DNA from: Pseudomonas silvicola
GTDB taxonomy: Bacteria > Pseudomonadota > Gammaproteobacteria > Pseudomonadales > Pseudomonadaceae
Direction: 5' to 3'
Assembly (NCBI RefSeq): GCF_026651855.1
Contig: NZ_CP093282.1
Span: forward strand, 20,881-84,880
DNA: 64,000 nucleotides
The position numbers and the translations under genes were made by a program. The notes beneath the pieces were generated by a model that saw only the letters and a program-made list of their open reading frames with translations, searched no databases and was not told where the DNA came from. This document shows positions 58,371-64,000 of the stretch, piece after piece; position 1 is the stretch's first letter; every line of letters starts with the position of its first letter.

Positions 58371-58637
58371 CTATTTGCCTTCGGGCACCGCCCTGCCCGC
58401 TTCTCGCAACGCCTCCAGCGTTTCTGCAGCGATTCCGCGCCACACTGCCACCGGAACAGGTCCGCCCTCCTGGGCGGCCTCAGGAGCCTCCAGCACCATC
58501 TCGGAAAACTGCTCCAGCGCCTGCAAGACAAACACCTGGGACAACGCGCCGTAGCGCGAGAATTCCATTAGGTCTGTGACCAGCTCCAGGTTGGTCTGTC
58601 GGCCGCGCAGCGCGGTACCAGCTACTTCGTGATTCAT
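58371..58637 (-). CDS. Hypothetical protein, 88 aa (second pass)
   Basis: Copy of 15,931-16,197. Confidence 0.6.
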   Translation of the reverse strand: MNHEVAGTALRGRQTNLELVTDLMEFSRYGALSQVFVLQALEQFSEMVLEAPEAAQEGGPVPVAVWRGIAAETLEALREAGRAVPEGK

Positions 58638-58704
58638 CAGAATTCTCCGGGTATTGCGAGCCTTCGCCCGCCTGGTTGGCCCCGCTGAGCGGGGCCAGGT
58701 TGAG

Positions 58705-59127
58705 TTAGTCGATAGCCGCGAAGATCGCCGCCGACTCGGGGTGGAACTTCGCGAAGTGGGCTAGCTCATGGTATTGGGTGATTAAACGGTCCTCCCGATA
58801 GGCCCAGCAGGCGCGGTTGATACCGTACAACGACGCAACGATACCCGCCGCTTCGGCGCTCATGGTGCCTTGGAAATAGTTACCGGCGCACAGCAGCTCG
58901 TATTCGTCGGCCGCAGTGGGAACCATGAACAGCGCGCCGTTGCTGGTCTCGTAGAATGCCCAGAATCCGCCATGGTAAGCGTTGCAAAGCTCCGACATAG
59001 AGTCGTAGATGCAATTCTCAACCAGGATCATATGGCTGCCAAAGTGACGCGGCAAGACGGTCAACCGGCGGTAATCAGGGACCAGGGTTGCGACAGGTGC
59101 AGCAGGGGTAGAGGCTTGGATACTCAT
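58705..59127 (-). CDS. ardB: ArdB/KlcA anti-restriction protein (second pass)
   Basis: Copy of 16,265-16,687. Confidence 0.9.
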   Translation of the reverse strand: MSIQASTPAAPVATLVPDYRRLTVLPRHFGSHMILVENCIYDSMSELCNAYHGGFWAFYETSNGALFMVPTAADEYELLCAGNYFQGTMSAEAAGIVASLYGINRACWAYREDRLITQYHELAHFAKFHPESAAIFAAID

Positions 59128-59170
59128 GGCGGAATTCTCCGACTGGGAGTTGAGCAATTCGCCCAACTTT

Positions 59171-59263
59171 CGCAATCATTTTACCGCTGACCAGCGGCCT
59201 GGTCAACGGTTTTGATTGCATTTTTAATGGATGGCAGTGACCACTAAACCCATTTTGATTGCA
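59171..59263. repeat. Bipartite elements 3a and 3b (second pass)
   Basis: Copy of 16,731-16,823; three boxes at 59,171, 59,213 and 59,256. Confidence 0.58.
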
Positions 59264-59739
59264 TTTACCCCAAGCTGAGCCCAGATTGCCAGGCTGTCGA
59301 TCACGCCATAATCGACGCTCAGAGCTTCGGTCCAGTCGTCGCTATGCTCGCGCAGCTCCTGGGCGATGAATGCACCACCATGTGCACTGCATCCAACCTG
59401 CATCATGAACGCCCGCGCATCCAGTGATGGCTCTCCGTCCCAATGTGGGTGTTTGCCATCCAGGATCTGGATAGCCTCACGGGCGACATCGGCGGTATCC
59501 ACAAGTCCCACGCCTGGCACCTCGCGGATGGTCTGTTCAATCCAGGTTTCGGCGAAGCCGTAGACGATGATATGCCGCTGCGATCCCATGGAAAAAGCGA
59601 GTTGGGCGCGGATTTTATCTTCAGTGGTGATATGGATATGACGGGCCCCGGCGCTCAAGGCATGGTCCAGGGTGTCGAAGGTCCGGCTATCGCCAGCCGG
59701 AAAGGTGACGCGGTAGGTATGGCAAGAATGATGATTCAT
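59224..59739 (-). CDS. Hypothetical protein, 171 aa (second pass)
   Basis: Copy of 16,784-17,299. Confidence 0.6.
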   Translation of the reverse strand: MNHHSCHTYRVTFPAGDSRTFDTLDHALSAGARHIHITTEDKIRAQLAFSMGSQRHIIVYGFAETWIEQTIREVPGVGLVDTADVAREAIQILDGKHPHWDGEPSLDARAFMMQVGCSAHGGAFIAQELREHSDDWTEALSVDYGVIDSLAIWAQLGVNAIKMGLVVTAIH

Positions 59740-59824
59740 CGTCGGAATTCTCCGAAAGGAGCCAAGGCAATTCGCCTGGCTTACCTGGTTATTTTACCGC
59801 TGCGCCACTGCAAAAACAATAAAA

Positions 59825-59876
59825 TGATTGCAAAACATCAACCTGGACGCAGCTGGCCACCGGAATAATGATTGCA
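59825..59876. repeat. Bipartite element 4 (second pass)
   Basis: Copy of 17,385-17,436. Confidence 0.65.
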
Positions 59877-59918
59877 TTTAAGGCGGCAAATTGTATACGC
59901 CGCCATCAGGCCCTATGA

Positions 59919-60167
59919 GCCCTTGAACGGAGCGCGGTCAAGGTGAATGGCGGGGGCCCCGCCGCAGGTGGGTTCCGCGTCCGCAGGACCGCCGCAGGCG
60001 CATTCTGCTTGACGGTGCGCAGTGACCCCCAATCTTGGCCTGGGAGTGCAGTGGAGCTTCACCCCACTGCGCTCCCGAGGCACCGGGATGATCCCCGGCG
60101 GGTTTACAAGGGCAGCGCCCTTGGTTTGTGATTGCCGTCCAGGGGGCACCCCTGGCCGCCGGAGGCG
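59919..60167 (-). repeat. GC-rich hairpin repeat copy 2 (second pass)
   Basis: Copy of 17,479-17,727. Confidence 0.8.
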
Positions 60168-60169
60168 AT

Positions 60170-61201
60170 TTAATCAGCTACCCGCCGATGTATTCCCGCA
60201 TCTATGTCGTATTCAAAGACGGGAACAATGACCCCCTCGCGCACGTCGACGATGTGCGTAACCTTGCGGCCAAAACGCGGATCCCGCGAGCAGTGAATCA
60301 TTAAGTCGAGAGCGTCCAAGATCATCTGCCCGGCCAGGTCGAAGCTAATCAATCCAGCGGATGACAGTAGATATTGCAAACGCGGAACGGTCTGGAACGG
60401 TCCATTCGTGTGCAAGCTGCTGGCTGTCCCGCTATGGCCTGTATAAATGAACTGGAACAAGGCATCAGCCGCGGCCGCGTCGCGGATTTCGCCGACCCAT
60501 CCCCTGTCGGGCCGATAGCGCAGGAATTTACGAATGAGGCTGGCCAGCGTAATGGGTTCCAGATTTTGCTTGAAGCGCCTATGAGGCGCTTCAAAAGCCA
60601 CGCAATCCGGCAAGAACTGGTCAAGACCAAGCTCCAAAGTATCCTCAGCAGTCAGCACCCGTTCTGACGGGTCGATGAACCCGGCGCAAGCTCGAAGCAA
60701 CGCAGTTTTTCCAGCGCCCGTGTTGCCGGTGACAAACATATTGGCGCGGTGCTGCACCCTGCCCGCTATGTAATCGGCCATCTCTTCGGTAAGCGACCCG
60801 AGCCCGACTAGCTCAGCCATCGTGAACGCCTTCGCAGGCTTACACCGCATTGACATCGTTGCACCGAATGGCGTTACCGGCGGGATGGTGCAACTGAGGC
60901 GCACGCCATTAGGAAAGCGTGCATCGAGCATGGGATTGTCGCTGTCCACCGGCTGGTTAAGCCGATTGCCCACCTGAATGATGAACTCCTGCAGGTCGCG
61001 CTCTGATGGAAACCTCGCATCGACGGTTTGAAGTCGCCCTTTGCGCTCCACTTGAATCCGGTCGTAACGGTTGACGCAGATTTCAGTGATGGTCTCGTCC
61101 AGGTAGAACTCTTTCAGAGGCTCGAAATAATGCTCCACCAGGTTCCAAGCTTTTACGTCGCTTGTAGGAATGTCCCCAAAAATCGAATCGACGGTGCTCA
61201 T
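60170..61201 (-). CDS. virB11: VirB11 ATPase (second pass)
   Basis: Copy of 17,730-18,761. Confidence 0.94.
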   Translation of the reverse strand: MSTVDSIFGDIPTSDVKAWNLVEHYFEPLKEFYLDETITEICVNRYDRIQVERKGRLQTVDARFPSERDLQEFIIQVGNRLNQPVDSDNPMLDARFPNGVRLSCTIPPVTPFGATMSMRCKPAKAFTMAELVGLGSLTEEMADYIAGRVQHRANMFVTGNTGAGKTALLRACAGFIDPSERVLTAEDTLELGLDQFLPDCVAFEAPHRRFKQNLEPITLASLIRKFLRYRPDRGWVGEIRDAAAADALFQFIYTGHSGTASSLHTNGPFQTVPRLQYLLSSAGLISFDLAGQMILDALDLMIHCSRDPRFGRKVTHIVDVREGVIVPVFEYDIDAGIHRRVAD

Positions 61202-61968
61202 AGCTCGTACATTTCCTCGACCTGGAACACAAATAGGTTCGACCCCTGCACCGAGCGGGGGTCAAACGTTTTCTGCGGATCCTGGACTAGCTTGGTGCTG
61301 CCACTGGCAGCCTTGAAGATGGGCCAAACAGGCTGGTCGAATTTTTCCCGATAGAGGCGGCAAAGCGCCTCATTCGGGAAAAGGTAAGCCACCCGCTCAT
61401 AATGACCAGCTCGTATGTTTTTCAGGTGAGACAAAAAGATGCTGTAAACCCGTGCACTGGACTTGTGGTTCAGCTCAATCTCAATAGCTACCTTCGTGCC
61501 CTCTTTCATAGTCAATACCGCATCGGGCAACCGAACGGCGCGAAGGTACTTCAGCGCCTTCTCAGGCTTGATTGCATCAATGCGCTCCAGCCGCGAAATG
61601 ATCGCGGCCTGGACGGAAAAGCTGTGGATCATCGACACCCAGGACGGCAACCGCCGTCGCCGCTTTAAGTCGAGGTCAGGCAGCAGCATCAGCGCAAATT
61701 CGAACCCGGCATCCCCAAGGCTATAGACGCTACGTCGAATACCTGGCGCGGATTCAACCACGACGAAACCGGAGGTTTCGAGTCGTTTGAAAAACGCGCT
61801 TTGGCCGTCCTTCGACACCCCGAGCATTGCCGCTATGGTGGCTCGGTCAGAGTAATCAAACCAACCAAGCCAGCGCACCACGGCGGCTATTTTCTCTTGA
61901 CTGCGGTCCACGGCCGCCGCGCGGCTCCAGCCGCTGACGGCGCCGGCTCCCTTCTGCTCCAGTTCCAA
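61198..61968 (-). CDS. Probable MOBC-type relaxase (second pass)
   Basis: Copy of 18,758-19,528; TTG start. Confidence 0.7.
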   Translation of the reverse strand: MELEQKGAGAVSGWSRAAAVDRSQEKIAAVVRWLGWFDYSDRATIAAMLGVSKDGQSAFFKRLETSGFVVVESAPGIRRSVYSLGDAGFEFALMLLPDLDLKRRRRLPSWVSMIHSFSVQAAIISRLERIDAIKPEKALKYLRAVRLPDAVLTMKEGTKVAIEIELNHKSSARVYSIFLSHLKNIRAGHYERVAYLFPNEALCRLYREKFDQPVWPIFKAASGSTKLVQDPQKTFDPRSVQGSNLFVFQVEEMYEL

Positions 61969-62319
61969 GCCCTACCTCCTGTGTAAAAACAAATACGCCC
62001 TGCCGCGCGAAAGCGCAGGCAGCGGCGTACGCGGCTCGCGAAAAATCAGGCGGCGATTGGCGCAAGCCATGCCAACGGAACGTTGGCTGAGCGCGCCAAA
62101 CAGACTGCCTGATGCCCACCAGGTGCCGAGCTGCAAGGCTTGCCCGCGAAGCGTGGCAATGGCAATGCAGCGACAGGCCCGGTGGGCTCGATGATGTCCG
62201 CAAGAATTTTCCAAAGCGCTTCGCAGGCCTCGCACGCCATAGGCGAAGCGCGGGCCTTGCGAAAAGCTTTGGGGAATTCGCGCAGAGCCGGTAGGCGATG
62301 CGAATTGCTGTGCTAACGC

Positions 62320-62780
62320 GACAGCGCGAAGCATGCCGTGGGGCCAGCGCGACTGCGCGAAGCATGCCGTGGGCCAGCGCGACTGCGCGAAGCATGCCGT
62401 GGGCCAGCGCGACTGCGCGAAGCATGCCGTGGGCCAGCGCGACTGCGCGAAGCATGCCGTGGGCCAGCGCGACTGCGCGAAGCATGCCGTGGGCAACGGC
62501 CTAAAGCCGGTGCCTGCTCCGCTCAACGGCCAAAAGCCGTTGTGTGCTTCGTGCAAGCCCGCAGGTGCGATGCATGCTGTGGGACGCAACCTTTGGTTGT
62601 GGCCTGCTCTGCTCAACGGCCAAAAGCCGTTGTGTGCTTCGTGCAAGCCCGCAGGTGCGATGCATGCTGTGGGACGCAACCTTTGGTTGTGGCCTGCTCT
62701 GCTCAACGGCCAAAAGCCGTTGTGTGCTTGGTGCAAGTGCCACAGCACGCAGCATGGGGACACGGCCAAGGGCCGGGTCT
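62320..62780. repeat. 30-bp hairpin-unit array (second pass)
   Basis: Copy of 19,880-20,340. Confidence 0.7.
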
Positions 62781-63351
62781 TGCTTTTCAACAGCGGTTCG
62801 CCCCCCAAGGGGCGGACTGCGACAAAAAGCAAAAGACGGACAGACCCCACTCCCGCCCACGGGAGGGGGGAGGAAAAATGGCCCCCAGGCCAGATTTTTC
62901 CGGTCTGCCCTGACGAAGCCCGTCCAGGGCTGAGGAAGGGTGCGGAGCATGCGTCCCGCGAACGTAGCGCGGGCGTCCGGTGAAACCGGACCAACCCGGT
63001 CCCAGGGCGCAGCAGGTGAGGGGGTGCCGAAGGCACACGCCGAACCGTTGCGAAGCCGGGAGTGGGTTGGTCCGGCTTTGCCGGACGCCCGCGCGGGTGA
63101 ATTTTGTCGACAAGCCCGTCCAGGGCGCCGGAGGCAAAAGAGGGACGAGGCTCGCATGCGAGTCGAGACCCTAAAAGCTCGACGGGGCGCTCCCCCGGCG
63201 GGCTATGGGTGCCCTTTAGGGCGCCCACGACACCCTTTAGGTGGCGCGCTTGTAGATGTAGAAAAAGCATGCTTTTTCTATGCCTCTTTCTATTGATTTT
63301 CTATTGTCTAGCCTATTGCGTCCTCAATAGAAAGGCAATAGGATAATGCAC

Positions 63352-63371
63352 ATATATATGCGCATAACGTT
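63352..63371. promoter_or_regulatory. Operator-like motif before the coupling protein (second pass)
   Basis: Copy of 20,912-20,931. Confidence 0.6.
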
Positions 63372-63416
63372 TTTGGCCATATATGGCAGAAAAGGTAATT
63401 TCTGCTTGCAAGAAAG

Positions 63417-63573
63417 TTTCCGATTCGGAAAGATGCGCCCTGACGCAAAATTTCCGATTCGGAAATTTTGGCACCTAGGAGACTTTCCGATTCGGAAAGT
63501 TAGTGCTCGTTAGGGAAGTTTCCGAATCGGAAACTTCAGGCAAGAAGCAGGAGTTTCCGATTCGGAAACTCCT
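63417..63573. repeat. Five palindromes (second pass)
   Basis: Copy of 20,977-21,133. Confidence 0.75.
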
Positions 63574-63586
63574 AAAGGGATGAGTT

Positions 63587-64000
63587 ATGGACCTACTACG
63601 TTTCGTTCTGCTGAACACCAATCCAGGGCTAGCCGCCCTGGTCGCTGCCCTACTGGGCGTGCTGCTGGTTCTATCCGTAAGCGGCGCGGTTCGCGAAACC
63701 GATGAAACAACGGCGCTTGAATTGGCACTTATTTTTATGCGCCGGGCACTGATCATTATTTTGTGCGTTAGCCTGCCGCTTTTCGCCGCTTGCATCTGGC
63801 TAGTGGCTTATAAGGTGTATGGCTATGACTGGGTGAAGGCCAACTCCTACATGGGCCTCTGGGCAGGCGAGATGCAAAAAGCAGTCGGGGATTTGTGGTG
63901 GAGCTTCCTGGTACTGCTTATAACGCCCTTCTTCATTCGCACCTTAATCCTGCGCTGGGTCAAGCCAATGATTTCAAATTGGGCTCGCCAGTTTAGGGTC
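63587..64000 (+). CDS. Coupling protein, 5' part only (cut by window end)
   Basis: Same gene as 21,147-23,351. The first 138 codons, covering the N-terminal membrane segments, are present; the window ends before the ATPase domain. Confidence 0.88.
   Translation, partial: MDLLRFVLLNTNPGLAALVAALLGVLLVLSVSGAVRETDETTALELALIFMRRALIIILCVSLPLFAACIWLVAYKVYGYDWVKANSYMGLWAGEMQKAVGDLWWSFLVLLITPFFIRTLILRWVKPMISNWARQFRV

Larger units (their letters stand above)
42441..64000. repeat. Second pass over the same 42,440-bp circle (exact copy of 1-21,560)
   Basis: The sequence from 42,441 restarts exactly as at base 1 and every gene recurs at +42,440 with an identical protein. The join at 42,440/42,441 is seamless: the noncoding DNA upstream of the 77-aa gene at 42,159-42,392 runs straight into the origin region. 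The simplest reading is a circular plasmid written past its own end. A tandem dimer in the source molecule is possible but would look the same here. Entries in this part are copies; the full descriptions are given for the first copy. Confidence 0.97.

Overview
The window is one circular replicon of 42,440 bp read about one and a half times. Base 42,441 restarts the sequence of base 1, and 42,441-64,000 repeats 1-21,560 with every gene in the same place. The replicon is a self-transmissible plasmid. Its gene content (a complete VirB-type conjugation system, an SOS-boxed rulAB-like polymerase V operon, KfrA, plasmid topoisomerase, ParA/ParB) points to Pseudomonas or a close gammaproteobacterial relative. 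The host is inferred; no chromosomal marker is present.

Layout of one turn. 1-2,350: origin with a perfect DnaA box, an IncFII-like repA with an overlapping 31-codon leader peptide, and a facing antisense RNA for copy control. 2,436-14,199 (minus strand): small genes, then a long tra operon (virB3-virB2-virB4-virB5-x-virB6-virB8-virB9-virB10-PilL_N-like-lipoprotein-virB1-small secreted protein). 14,298: a divergent ribbon-helix-helix gene. 14,829-17,299: an accessory block (HTH protein, RadC, 88-aa protein, ArdB/KlcA anti-restriction, 171-aa protein) in which four genes share a leader motif. 17,730-19,528: virB11 and a MOBC-type (Replic_Relax) relaxase candidate. 19,530-21,146: a 1.6-kb noncoding region full of hairpins, tandem repeats and five palindromes, the best candidate for oriT and/or a centromere. 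21,147-28,282 (plus strand): coupling protein, parA, parB, two genes of unknown role and topoisomerase I. 28,387-30,234: four unrelated small genes, each a separate unit with its own leader and terminator. 30,653-35,618 (minus strand): a tandem-HTH protein, membrane and secreted proteins, a serine recombinase and many small genes. 36,133-38,539: SOS box, rulA, rulB and a gene flanked by twin operators. 38,574-42,392: small genes, kfrA and a second tandem-HTH gene.

The most unusual content is structural. (1) The four small genes at 28.4-30.2 kb share a leader RNA that can fold as an H-type pseudoknot; its first stem covaries at almost every pair, as expected of a structured regulatory RNA. (2) A bipartite element, two 8-bp boxes (TGATTGCA or its complement) whose starts lie 42-44 bp apart, occurs twelve times between genes. 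(3) A 233-249-bp hairpin-rich repeat occurs four times, each next to a bipartite element. (4) Five palindromes before the coupling-protein gene share a 15-bp core, and four have different but self-complementary arms. (5) Two pairs of operator-like palindromes link separate transcription units. Several small genes (53, 53, 55, 32 and 31 codons) were found by reading the strands directly.
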